Below, in pieces: positions 7,795 through 13,615 of a DNA stretch of 13,615 nucleotides. Numbering within the stretch: position 1 is the first letter of the stretch; every line of letters starts with the position of its first letter. The notes beneath the pieces were generated by a model. That model did no database searches. It was given only the letters and a program-made list of their open reading frames with translations, and was not told the origin of the DNA. The stretch is from Sedimentisphaerales bacterium (GTDB lineage Bacteria; Planctomycetota; Phycisphaerae; Sedimentisphaerales; SG8-4), in the NCBI GenBank assembly GCA_016928975.1, contig JAFGJR010000236.1:1-13615 (forward strand). The letters are read 5' to 3'. The translations under genes and the position numbers were made by a program.

Positions 7795-8413
7795 GAGATG
7801 CGCATTGAAGAACAGTGAGTTGCTGGCTCAGCATGGCAAGCGCTGTCTCAACATGATCTCTTCTCCCGGCTCCGGCAAGACGACGCTCCTGGTGCGGACG
7901 ATCAGCGACCTTGTTGGCGCCGTCAAGATCGGCGTAATCGAGGGCGACGTGCAGACGGACCTCGATGCCCGCCGAATCCAGGCGACCAACGCACCGGCCG
8001 TTCAAATCATCACGGAAGGAGCGTGTCACCTATCCGCCACTCAGGTCCACCAAGCGCTGCGGAAGTTGCCTCTCGATAAACTGGACATCATTTTCATTGA
8101 GAACGTTGGCAATCTGGTGTGTCCGTCGGCATTCGAACTGGGTGAAGATGGGAAGATTGTCGTGTTGTCTGTCGCGGAAGGCGACGACAAGCCAGCCAAG
8201 TATCCCGCGATCTTCGCGAAATCGAAGGTCCTGCTCGTCAACAAGATCGACCTGCTCGGTGGCGGCGCGTTGATCGATTTCAATCTCGACCGCGTCAAGA
8301 CCGATGCACGGCGACTGAACAAGAGCATCAGGATATTCCCCGTCTCGGCCAAGACCGGTGAAGGCATGGCTGCCTGGTATGACTGGCTCAAAGGGCAGAT
8401 CACCAGCGGCTGA
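7751..8413 (+). CDS. hypB: Hydrogenase nickel incorporation GTPase HypB
   Basis: HypB is a SIMIBI-class GTPase that, with HypA, delivers nickel to the hydrogenase large subunit. The 220-residue protein has the Walker A loop SSPGSGKTT (37-45), IEGDVQTD (63-70), the metal-binding C92-H93 in GACHLSA, ENVGNLVCP (117-125) with C124, and NKID (164-167) for guanine specificity. It lacks both the N-terminal CxxCGC high-affinity nickel site and the His-rich storage stretch found in some HypB proteins, so it is a minimal form. I choose ATG 7751 over the adjacent ATG 7748 because AAGGAG (7739-7744) is then six bases away. The start lies inside hypA in another frame. Confidence 0.96.
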   Translation: MAKVNVGRKILDANERCALKNSELLAQHGKRCLNMISSPGSGKTTLLVRTISDLVGAVKIGVIEGDVQTDLDARRIQATNAPAVQIITEGACHLSATQVHQALRKLPLDKLDIIFIENVGNLVCPSAFELGEDGKIVVLSVAEGDDKPAKYPAIFAKSKVLLVNKIDLLGGGALIDFNLDRVKTDARRLNKSIRIFPVSAKTGEGMAAWYDWLKGQITSG

Positions 8414-8427
8414 CAGCCGATCCGGCT

Positions 8428-9063
8428 CTACGCGTCTGTCCGCCAATAGAGGTCGTGACGGCGGATGTAGTCGATCACGTCGGGGTGGAGCATTCCGCGA
8501 ACGTCCTCGCCGGCTGTCAGGCGTCTGCGCACTTCCGTGCTGCTGATATCGATCAGCGGTGTCTGGACGACGTGGCGTCTGAGCTTCGCCACTCGCTCCG
8601 GTCCCCACGTGGGCGCAAATCGGTCGAAGTCCGGCGGCTCATAGCCGGCTCGCTGCATCGTGGTGAGGTTGCACTCGTCGATCAGCTCGCGGATCTTGTG
8701 CCAGTGGGCAAGATCTCCGATGCTGTCGGCGCCGAGCAGCCAGTGGATGGCCGTCTGCGGCCCGTACTCGCGCTGGTATTGGCGCACGGTATCGAGCGTG
8801 TAGCTGGGGGCGGGCCGCTTCAACTCGCGATCGCTCACCGCAAAATCGCGCCGGCCGCTGATCGCCAGTGCGATCATGGCCAGTCGATCTGCGTCGCTTG
8901 CGTGAGGAAGGAACCCTTTCAAGGGAGAGCATCTGGCTGGAATGAAGAGGACGGCCTCTGCGCCGATCTGCGCAGCCGCTGCCTGCGCCACTCCCGCATG
9001 TCCGAGATGGATCGGGTCGAACGTGCCGCCGAACAACGCGATGGTTCTCTGCGCCGTGGACAT
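8428..9063 (-). CDS. nadD: Nicotinate-nucleotide adenylyltransferase NadD
   Basis: NadD adenylates nicotinic acid mononucleotide to deamido-NAD, a step of cytoplasmic NAD synthesis shared by de novo and salvage routes. The 211-residue product has the nucleotidyltransferase signature GGTFDPIHLGH (12-22) with its HxGH ATP-binding motif, SYTLDTVRQ (87-95), LLGADSIGDLAHWHK (109-123) and the C-terminal ISSTEVRRRL (173-182), the second ATP-binding motif. Length is normal. The gene converges on hypB with only 14 bases between the stops. No good ribosome binding site precedes the ATG at 9063, so translation may be weak or rely on another feature; ATG 9063 is favoured because the conserved core begins a few residues later. 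Confidence 0.95.
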   Translation of the reverse strand: MSTAQRTIALFGGTFDPIHLGHAGVAQAAAAQIGAEAVLFIPARCSPLKGFLPHASDADRLAMIALAISGRRDFAVSDRELKRPAPSYTLDTVRQYQREYGPQTAIHWLLGADSIGDLAHWHKIRELIDECNLTTMQRAGYEPPDFDRFAPTWGPERVAKLRRHVVQTPLIDISSTEVRRRLTAGEDVRGMLHPDVIDYIRRHDLYWRTDA

Positions 9064-9261
9064 TTGCGGTGGTCAGGAGACATCGTCTTGTGTGGAAAGT
9101 CAAGCTGCTTTTCACAGCCTCCTATCACGGCGGCCCGTGAGTTCATCGATCCTGCGGAGTGACATCCGCGCGCGCCGCGAGCATTCGCGCTTGCGCGATG
9201 CGACGTCGTTCCTGCGATCCGCGCGGTGACGCGCGAGCGTCCAAAAAAAATTTTTATGAAG

Positions 9262-9273
9262 TATTTCGAAATA
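9262..9273. promoter_or_regulatory. Perfect 12-base palindrome, operator candidate
   Basis: TATTTCGAAATA is exactly self-complementary and ends two bases before the TTGACG box at 9276. A dimeric regulator bound here would touch RNA polymerase at the -35 element. No regulator gene is adjacent, so function is inferred from position only. Confidence 0.35.
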
Positions 9274-9275
9274 TC

Positions 9276-9304
9276 TTGACGATAATGAATACAAGAATTG
9301 CAAT
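9276..9304 (+). promoter_or_regulatory. Candidate promoter for the lysine-rich microprotein
   Basis: TTGACG (9276-9281, 5 of 6 to consensus) and TGCAAT (9299-9304, 4 of 6) are spaced by 17 bases. The leader would be about 110 bases. A closer TATAGT at 9364-9369 is an alternative -10 box but lacks a good -35. Confidence 0.4.
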
Positions 9305-9418
9305 AGCTATTTCTCAGAGTCATGATGACGAGAGCTTGGCCGGCAATATCAAGTACAATTGAATATAGTGTATGCGGAAACGCAACTTTTAGTGGTCAGC
9401 TTACAAAGGAGAAAAGTA

Positions 9419-9505
9419 ATGGCCAAGAAAGCAAAGAAGACCGCAAAGAAGAAGACCACAAAGAAGACCGCCAAGAAGGGAAAGAAGACCGCGAAGAAGA
9501 AATAG
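9419..9505 (+). CDS. Lysine-rich 28-residue microprotein (histone H1 tail-like)
   Basis: A short frame opens with ATG seven bases after a near-ideal AAGGAG (9406-9411), the strongest ribosome binding site in the window, and ends at TAG 9503-9505. The 28 residues comprise 16 Lys, 5 Thr, 5 Ala, one Gly and the initiator Met, arranged as degenerate KKTAKK units. Composition and repeat resemble the C-terminal tails of histone H1, AlgP and other nucleoid-associated proteins, so binding to DNA or RNA through charge is the natural inference; no fold is expected. It is preceded by an AT-rich promoter region and followed, 140 bases on, by a strong terminator, so it looks like a separately transcribed gene. 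It is not part of the frame of any neighbour. The coding call rests on the ribosome binding site and clean composition; the role is unproven. Confidence 0.7.
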   Translation: MAKKAKKTAKKKTTKKTAKKGKKTAKKK

Positions 9506-9644
9506 CCCCGGCGTATTCTCGAGAGCCTGCTGACTCGGTGTGTCGGCCGGCAAAGGCTTCTGACGCGACGAATCATAGAGCTTGACCTGACACAACCAGT
9601 AGAGCAGAGGTCAGCAAGAGCTGTTGAGATGCCAGCAGGCTTTG
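9506..9644 (+). ncRNA. Possible structured RNA or structured 3' UTR
   Basis: Between the microprotein stop and the terminator, a perfect 9-base inverted repeat (AGCCTGCTG 9524-9532, CAGCAGGCT 9633-9641) can close a domain of about 100 bases. Inside, GTC-GCC/GGC-GAC arms (9542-9563) and CTTGACCT (9581-9588) with AGGTC...AAG (9608-9618) can form two hairpins. The closing stem ends four bases before the terminator stem. This resembles the layout of a small multibranch RNA, but the inner helices are imperfect and I recognise no known family. Confidence 0.35.
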
Positions 9645-9689
9645 AAAAATGGGAGACTTCCCGTGGGTGGGAAGTCTTCCATTTTTTTT
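9645..9689. terminator. Strong intrinsic terminator, probably bidirectional
   Basis: Arms 9648-9662 and 9669-9683 form a 15-pair stem with a single G-U wobble and a six-base loop. Eight T (9682-9689) follow on the plus strand. The five A residues at 9645-9649 give a U-run on the minus strand too. It ends the microprotein transcript and insulates lysA. Confidence 0.9.
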
Positions 9690-9768
9690 GCAGCCATCGC
9701 GAATGATGTAGGGGCGGCGCCGCGTTGCGCCGGATGCGTCTGCCCTGTGCCTCCCACTGCATTCCTGC

Positions 9769-9796
9769 TTGTCGTTCGCTTCTGTTCCCGTATACT
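9769..9796 (+). promoter_or_regulatory. Candidate promoter for lysA
   Basis: TTGTCG (9769-9774) and TATACT (9791-9796) lie 16 bases apart, downstream of the terminator and 70 bases upstream of the lysA start. The same spacing and the same TATACT box occur in the accB candidate promoter, which supports both. The bases between the terminator and this promoter (9690-9768) show no gene. Confidence 0.5.
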
Positions 9797-9865
9797 GAGG
9801 CAGGTCCGCGCCGTCCATGCAGCGCGGCAGCCGGTTTCGAGATACCGTACCGAGGAATGATGTCG

Positions 9866-11149
9866 ATGGATTTCTTTCGCTATCAGGACGGCCAGTTGTT
9901 CGTCGAAGGGGTCGCGGCGCAGCGCATCGCGCGCGAGGTCGGCACTCCCGCCTATGTCTACAGCAGGGCCACGTTCGAGCACCATCTTCGCCGGACGCAG
10001 CAGGCGTACCGGGAGCTGGAGACGACCGTGTGTTTCTCGGTCAAGGCCTGCGGCAACCTGAGCATCCTGAGGCTCATGGCCGGCCTGGGCAGCGGGTTCG
10101 ACATCGTCAGCGGCGGCGAGCTGTACCGCGTCCTCCAGGCGGGAGGGGACATGAGCAAGGTCGTCTACGCCGGCGTGGGCAAGACCGACGCGGAGATCCT
10201 CGACGGGCTCAAAGCAGGGATCGCGTACTTCAATATTGAGTCGGAGCAGGAGCTGGAGAACCTCATTCGGCTGGTGGAGCAAGGTGCGCCGGCCGCCAAA
10301 CCCAGGGCCGCTCTTCGCGTCAATCCGGATGTCGACTACAAGACTCACGCCTTCGTGACCACGGGCAGGAAGGAAACGAAGTTCGGGGTCGATATCGAAA
10401 GGGCGCTGGCGGTTTTCGACCGCTACGGCGGCAATCCGTTCGTCAGGCTCTGTGCGATTCACGTGCACCTGGGCTCGGGCGGCAGGACGATCGATCCATT
10501 CGTGGACGCGGTGCGAAAGATCCTGCCGGTGATCGAGGAGCTTCGCAAGAGGGGGCACACGGTCGAAGCGCTGGACCTCGGCGGCGGCTACGGCGCCGAC
10601 TACGAGACGGAGACCGTGCCCTCGGCGGACGACTACGCGGCGGGTCTCGTGCCGCTGCTCAAGGGCAAGGATCTCAGGCTCATTCTCGAGCCGGGTAAGA
10701 GCATCTGCGCCAACGCGGGCATCCTCCTGACCCGCGTGCTCTACACCAAGCAGGGGGGCAGCAAGAAGTTCGTCATCGTCGATGCCGGGATGAACGATCT
10801 GATTCGCCCTTCTCTGTATGATGCGTTTCATTTCCTCTGGCTGGCGCACGTGGAGCCGCGATTTGTGCCGATGGTGCGCAGCAAGGGCCTGACGATGGAC
10901 GGCTGCGAGACCATCGATGTGGTCGGCCCGATCTGCGAAGGCGCCGACTTCTTCGCCAAGGACCGACCCCTGCCTCCAGTCCAGCGAGGCGATCTGATCG
11001 CGATCTTCACCGCCGGCGCCTACGGCTTCACGATGAGCAGCAACTACAACGCCCGACCCCGCGCCCCCGAGATCCTCGTCGACGGCGACCGCTTCACCAT
11101 CGTCCGCCGGCGTGAAACCTACGAAGACCTCGTTGCATCGGAAACATGA
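9866..11149 (+). CDS. lysA: Diaminopimelate decarboxylase LysA
   Basis: LysA removes CO2 from meso-diaminopimelate to give L-lysine, the last step of lysine synthesis; it is a cytoplasmic PLP fold-III enzyme. From ATG 9866 the product has 427 residues. The PLP lysine is K60 in CFSVKACGN. HVHLGSGG (199-206) is the variant of the usual HIGSQ loop, GGGYG (239-243) binds the phosphate, and EPGKSICANAG starts at 275. CEGADFFAKD (357-366) supplies the active-site Cys from the partner subunit, and AGAYGFTMSSNYN (383-395) contains the conserved C-terminal tyrosines. ATG triplets at 9857, 9860 and 9866 are all in frame; I prefer 9866, nine bases after GAGGA, because MDFFRYQDGQL matches typical family starts. 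The gene converges on accC. Confidence 0.96.
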   Translation: MDFFRYQDGQLFVEGVAAQRIAREVGTPAYVYSRATFEHHLRRTQQAYRELETTVCFSVKACGNLSILRLMAGLGSGFDIVSGGELYRVLQAGGDMSKVVYAGVGKTDAEILDGLKAGIAYFNIESEQELENLIRLVEQGAPAAKPRAALRVNPDVDYKTHAFVTTGRKETKFGVDIERALAVFDRYGGNPFVRLCAIHVHLGSGGRTIDPFVDAVRKILPVIEELRKRGHTVEALDLGGGYGADYETETVPSADDYAAGLVPLLKGKDLRLILEPGKSICANAGILLTRVLYTKQGGSKKFVIVDAGMNDLIRPSLYDAFHFLWLAHVEPRFVPMVRSKGLTMDGCETIDVVGPICEGADFFAKDRPLPPVQRGDLIAIFTAGAYGFTMSSNYNARPRAPEILVDGDRFTIVRRRETYEDLVASET

Positions 11150-11151
11150 TC

Positions 11152-11238
11152 TCAGGCAGCATCGTAGAGGACCTTGCCTTCCTCGATGATCCCCTTGATG
11201 AATGGATCGCCCAGCTTCAGTCTCGGTTCGGATACCAT
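11152..11238 (-). pseudogene. Nucleotidyltransferase-like C-terminal tail (gene remnant)
   Basis: On the minus strand, a 28-codon frame from ATG 11238 to TGA 11152-11154 reads ...KLGDPFIKGIIEEGKVLYDAA. The closing EEGKVLY pattern is typical of the extreme C-terminus of small nucleotidyltransferase-domain proteins. The GS...DxD catalytic part is absent. The frame is also in phase with accC: it continues for 53 codons after the accC stop without another stop. The likeliest reading is a leftover tail of a lost gene; a real microprotein is less likely. The resemblance is from pattern memory only. Confidence 0.3.
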
Positions 11239-11313
11239 TGCTGTGACCCGTCTGTCGGTTCTCTCGGAACAAAGGTTATTGCAGCAATCGGACGGTCGCG
11301 AGGTGATGACTTC

Positions 11314-12651
11314 TCAGAAGTTCCGCTCGACGAAGCCGGTATCGACCTTGCCTTTGACGAAGAGGTTGTGGGAGAGGATGGCCAGGCAGGCCGGGATCGT
11401 GGTCTTGACCGGGCCGATGGTGAACTCCTGCAGGGCCCTTCGCATGGTGGCGATGGCCTCCGGCCTCGTCTTCTGGTGGACGATCAGCTTGGCGATCATG
11501 GAATCGTAGTGAGTGCCGATGGTCCAGCCCTGGTGGACGTGGGTATCGACTCGCACGCCGGGCCCGCCGGGGGCGATGTACTGGGTGATCGTGCCGGGAC
11601 AGGGCGAGAAGTTGTTGGCCGGGTCCTCCGCGTTGATGCGGCACTCGATGGCGACGCCGCGATGCTTGATGTCCTTCTGGCGAAGCTCCAGCGGCTGCCC
11701 GCCGGCGATCCGGAGCTGCCACTTGATCAGGTCCTGGCCCGTCACCATCTCCGTGACCGGATGCTCGACCTGGATGCGCGCGTTCACCTCGATGAAATAG
11801 AAATTCTTGTCCTTGTCGAGCAGGAACTCGACGGTGGCGGCGTTGACGTAGTTGGCCTCCTTAATCAGGCGCAACGCGCATTCGGCCAACTGCTGGCGCC
11901 CGGCTTCATCGAGCACCGGACACGGCGACTCCTCGATCATCTTCTGGTGGCGCCTCTGGATCGAGCAGTCCCTCTCGTAGAAGTGCAGTCCATTGCCTTC
12001 CTGATCGGCCATGACCTGGACTTCCACATGCCTGGGCTCGACGATGAACTTCTCGAGGTAGACGCTGCCGTTGCCGAAGGCCGCCTCCGCCTCGGTGCGG
12101 GCCGCGTTGAACGCAGCGCGAAGGCTGATGTCGTTGTGAACGACGCGCATGCCCCGCCCGCCGCCGCCGGCCACCGCTTTGATGATGACCGGGTATCCGA
12201 TCTCGTTGGCGAGCTTCAACGCTTCGGTTTCATCCGCCAGCGGACCTTCGGAGCCGGGTACGATGGGGACCTTGACCTTCTTGGCGAGCTTGCGGGCCTC
12301 GACCTTGTCGCCCAGCAATCGCATGGCCTCGACCGGCGGGCCGACGAAGATGATGCCGCAATCCCGGCAAATCTCCGCGAAGTTGACGTTCTCGGCGAGG
12401 AACCCGTAGCCGGGGTGGATGGCATCGACGTTGGAGACCTCGGCGGCGCTGATGATCCGCGGGATGTTCAAATAGCTCTCGCTGCAATCGGCCGGCCCGA
12501 TGCAAATGGCTTCATTGGCCAGGCGCACATAATGGGCGTTCCTGTCGGCTTCAGAGTAGACCGCCACGGTCTCGATGCCGAGTTCCTGACAGGCCCGAAT
12601 GATGCGAAGGGCGATTTCGCCCCGGTTGGCGATGAGGACTCTCGACAGCAT
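11314..12651 (-). CDS. accC: Biotin carboxylase subunit of acetyl-CoA carboxylase, AccC
   Basis: AccC uses ATP and bicarbonate to carboxylate the biotin on AccB, the first half-reaction of acetyl-CoA carboxylase and the entry to fatty acid synthesis. From ATG 12651 the product has 445 residues, the family norm, with the ATP-grasp blocks in order. [10 protein letters not shown] (7-16) is followed by [10 protein letters not shown] (79-88), the glycine-rich GGGGRGM loop (162-168), [11 protein letters not shown] (from 227), [11 protein letters not shown] (288-298, with E288, N290, R292 and E296 intact) and HYDSMIAKL (from 381). The usual EMNTR is EVNAR here. An in-frame GTG at 12660 overlaps the accB stop, but [12 protein letters not shown] is the canonical beginning. 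It is co-transcribed behind accB. Carboxyltransferase genes are not in the window. Confidence 0.97.
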   Translation of the reverse strand: MLSRVLIANRGEIALRIIRACQELGIETVAVYSEADRNAHYVRLANEAICIGPADCSESYLNIPRIISAAEVSNVDAIHPGYGFLAENVNFAEICRDCGIIFVGPPVEAMRLLGDKVEARKLAKKVKVPIVPGSEGPLADETEALKLANEIGYPVIIKAVAGGGGRGMRVVHNDISLRAAFNAARTEAEAAFGNGSVYLEKFIVEPRHVEVQVMADQEGNGLHFYERDCSIQRRHQKMIEESPCPVLDEAGRQQLAECALRLIKEANYVNAATVEFLLDKDKNFYFIEVNARIQVEHPVTEMVTGQDLIKWQLRIAGGQPLELRQKDIKHRGVAIECRINAEDPANNFSPCPGTITQYIAPGGPGVRVDTHVHQGWTIGTHYDSMIAKLIVHQKTRPEAIATMRRALQEFTIGPVKTTIPACLAILSHNLFVKGKVDTGFVERNF

Positions 12652-12656
12652 TGGTT

Positions 12657-13124
12657 TCACTCAGGTTTGACTCTGAAGAGAGGTTGGCCGTACTCGACGG
12701 CCTGGCCGTTCTTGACGAGCTTCTGCACGACCGTGCCCGCGATCTCCGCTCGAATCTCGTTCAACACTTTCATGGCCTCAATGATACAGACGACGGTCTG
12801 CGGGTCCACGTGGCCGCCGGGCTCGACGTAGGGGTCGGAGTCCGGACTGGGCGCCTCGTAGAACGTGCCGACGATGGGGGATTTGATCTCGACGGTCTCC
12901 TCGGTCGCTGTCTTTGGCCCTGCCGCCGGCGAAACCGGCCCCTGCGGCATGGCCCCGGGCAGGGCCGCCAGGATGGGCGTCGCCGCGATCGGCTGGGGCG
13001 GTTCGGCCCGTTGAAGCGAGATCCGGTCATCGCCGTGCTGAATATCGATCTTCACCAGATCGTTTTCCTTCATGATCTGGATCAGTTCCTTGATCTTCTG
13101 CACATCGGCGTCTTTGTCAGGCAT
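12657..13124 (-). CDS. accB: Biotin carboxyl carrier protein AccB
   Basis: AccB carries the biotin that shuttles CO2 from AccC to the carboxyltransferase. The 155-residue protein has a charged helical N-terminal region (1-40), a Pro/Ala-rich flexible linker (about 41-75) and a C-terminal biotinyl domain starting at [11 protein letters not shown]. The biotinylated lysine is K119 in EAMKVLNEI. The domain also has the AccB-type 'thumb' ([11 protein letters not shown]). AGGA sits seven bases before the ATG. The stop lies five bases before the preferred accC start, so the two are one operon. Length is normal. Confidence 0.97.
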   Translation of the reverse strand: MPDKDADVQKIKELIQIMKENDLVKIDIQHGDDRISLQRAEPPQPIAATPILAALPGAMPQGPVSPAAGPKTATEETVEIKSPIVGTFYEAPSPDSDPYVEPGGHVDPQTVVCIIEAMKVLNEIRAEIAGTVVQKLVKNGQAVEYGQPLFRVKPE

Positions 13125-13168
13125 TGCCGCGTCCTTTCGGATACCGGCGGGTCATGCTTACAGTTCTC

Positions 13169-13182
13169 GGGAGGTTCCTCCC
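13169..13182. repeat. Small inverted repeat in the accB leader
   Basis: GGGAGG and CCTCCC are perfect six-base arms separated by TT, about 45 bases upstream of the accB start and inside its predicted 5' leader. It could form a small hairpin in the mRNA. No riboswitch family is recognised. Confidence 0.3.
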
Positions 13183-13211
13183 AGGTGGGGCGGCCTCCCG
13201 ACCCACCGACA

Positions 13212-13239
13212 AGTATATCGGCCGGGAGGCCCTCTGCAA
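13212..13239 (-). promoter_or_regulatory. Candidate promoter for accBC
   Basis: On the minus strand TTGCAG (13234-13239) and TATACT (13212-13217) are separated by 16 bases, giving a leader of about 80 bases to accB. The box sequence and spacing mirror the lysA candidate promoter. Confidence 0.5.
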
Positions 13240-13277
13240 TACAATTCCACCGGCGCCAACCCCCGACCGCCGGGCCA

Positions 13278-13548
13278 ATTGGCTTTGTTTCGCACAAGAG
13301 GCCTCTGTTGACACTTGAGACTTCGGACTCGACGCTTTCTCTCATTGGCTTTGTTTTGCGCGACCGGGCAAAGGGTTGTAAGCCCTTTCGGATAAACGTC
13401 TTAGCATCGTCAGCGTCCCAGCCCATTGGCTTTGTCTCGTACGCCACGTTGGTGGGGTTGGCTCTGCGCACCGCTTGCCGGTCAGGTTGAATTGGCTTTG
13501 TTCCGCACACCGGATGTCCGCCGGTCCGGATTGGCTTTGTTTGACGCC
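13278..13548 (-). repeat. Array of five short dispersed-type repeats (core ACAAAGCCAAT)
   Basis: The 11-base core ATTGGCTTTGT (plus strand) is identical at 13278, 13344, 13425, 13491 and 13530, and is followed by a looser TYCGCACA-like extension (TTCGCACA, TTTGCGCG, CTCGTACG, TCCGCACA, TTGACGCC). Start-to-start distances are 66, 81, 66 and 39 bases, all multiples of three. A degenerate sixth copy may lie at 13457-13472. On the minus strand the copies read TKP(I/M) in one frame and KQSQ in another. I recall hypothetical proteins full of these tetrapeptides from Phycisphaerae genomes, which suggests a genome-wide DNA repeat and not a protein family. No cas genes or uniform spacers are present. 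Confidence 0.8.
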
Positions 13549-13615
13549 TGCGTCAAAAGTCGGGACATTGCAAGAAGATGTGATAAGTGTTTATTTTGTA
13601 TGGATTTATGTTACT
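13549..13615. other. AT-rich right edge
   Basis: After the last repeat the sequence becomes AT-rich (GTGTTTATTTTGTATGG and onward). It may be the promoter region of a gene beyond the window. No gene is visible here. Confidence 0.4.

Larger units (their letters stand above)
9064..9418. other. Divergent intergenic region with sharp base-composition change
   Basis: This 355-base gap separates nadD (minus) from the lysine-rich microprotein (plus). Positions about 9160-9240 are packed with CGCG steps; from 9242 the sequence turns abruptly AT-rich, beginning with a run of A then T. The AT-rich half holds a palindrome and promoter-like boxes, listed separately. No coding frame here has any family resemblance. 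Confidence 0.6.

Noticed and set aside
8415..8427. AGCCG/CGGCT hairpin between hypB and nadD as a terminator
   Set aside because: Only five pairs with a three-base loop and no T-run on either strand.
9611..11272. Long (553-codon) minus-strand open frame
   Set aside because: Antisense to lysA and running through the terminator; biased composition typical of a shadow frame.
11314..11316. TGA of accC as a selenocysteine or readthrough codon
   Set aside because: AccC already has normal length and C-terminus; nothing downstream resembles a SECIS or an AccC extension.
11146..12831. Long (561-codon) plus-strand open frame
   Set aside because: Antisense to accC; Asp/Gly/Leu-rich without motifs.
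12651..13490. 279-codon plus-strand open frame across accB and the repeats
   Set aside because: Antisense to accB, and its second half merely translates the short repeats.
13278..13548. CRISPR array
   Set aside because: Repeat core is only 11 bases, spacers vary from 28 to 70 bases and no cas genes are nearby.

Overview
The window looks like chromosomal DNA from a Planctomycetota bacterium, most likely of the Phycisphaerae / Sedimentisphaerales group. It is GC-rich and carries a full set of [NiFe]-hydrogenase maturation genes, which suggests an anaerobic or hydrogen-metabolising lifestyle. The lineage call rests on three things: the style of the tyrosine-recombinase remnant, protein-family resemblance, and short dispersed repeats at the right end whose translations (TKPI / KQSQ) I recall from hypothetical proteins of such genomes. 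It is an inference, not a measurement.

Left region (1-1870): the worn end of an integrated element. It holds one unrecognised helical/basic protein (232-1002), a small helix-turn-helix (excisionase-like) reading frame (1181-1831), and the C-terminal catalytic tail of a tyrosine recombinase in another frame (1674-1931). That tail abuts the 3' end of an intact tRNA-Ala(GGC) gene (1870-1942, minus strand), the usual att site geometry.

Central region (2094-8413): the hydrogenase pleiotropic genes in the order hypF ... hypC-hypD-hypE-hypA-hypB, all on the plus strand. HypF and HypE make the cyanide ligand; HypC and HypD assemble the Fe(CN)2CO unit; HypA and HypB deliver nickel. hypF has its own promoter with a perfect TATAAT. 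It is separated from hypCDEAB by a solitary MNT-type nucleotidyltransferase on the opposite strand with no HEPN partner. No hydrogenase structural subunit gene is present in the window.

Right region (8428-13615): nadD (minus, NAD synthesis) converges on hypB. Then comes an AT-rich regulatory stretch, a 28-residue lysine-rich microprotein with a very strong ribosome binding site, and a possibly structured RNA ending in a strong bidirectional terminator. lysA (diaminopimelate decarboxylase, plus) follows with its own promoter and converges on the accB-accC pair (minus, biotin carboxyl carrier protein and biotin carboxylase). A short nucleotidyltransferase-like tail lies between lysA and accC. 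Upstream of accB, the last ~340 bases carry five copies of a short repeat (invariant core ATTGGCTTTGT), all in the same reading phase.

The core genes are ordinary. The most interesting items are the right-end repeat family, the lysine-rich microprotein with its structured 3' region, the decayed element at the tRNA, and the orphan nucleotidyltransferase inside the hyp locus.
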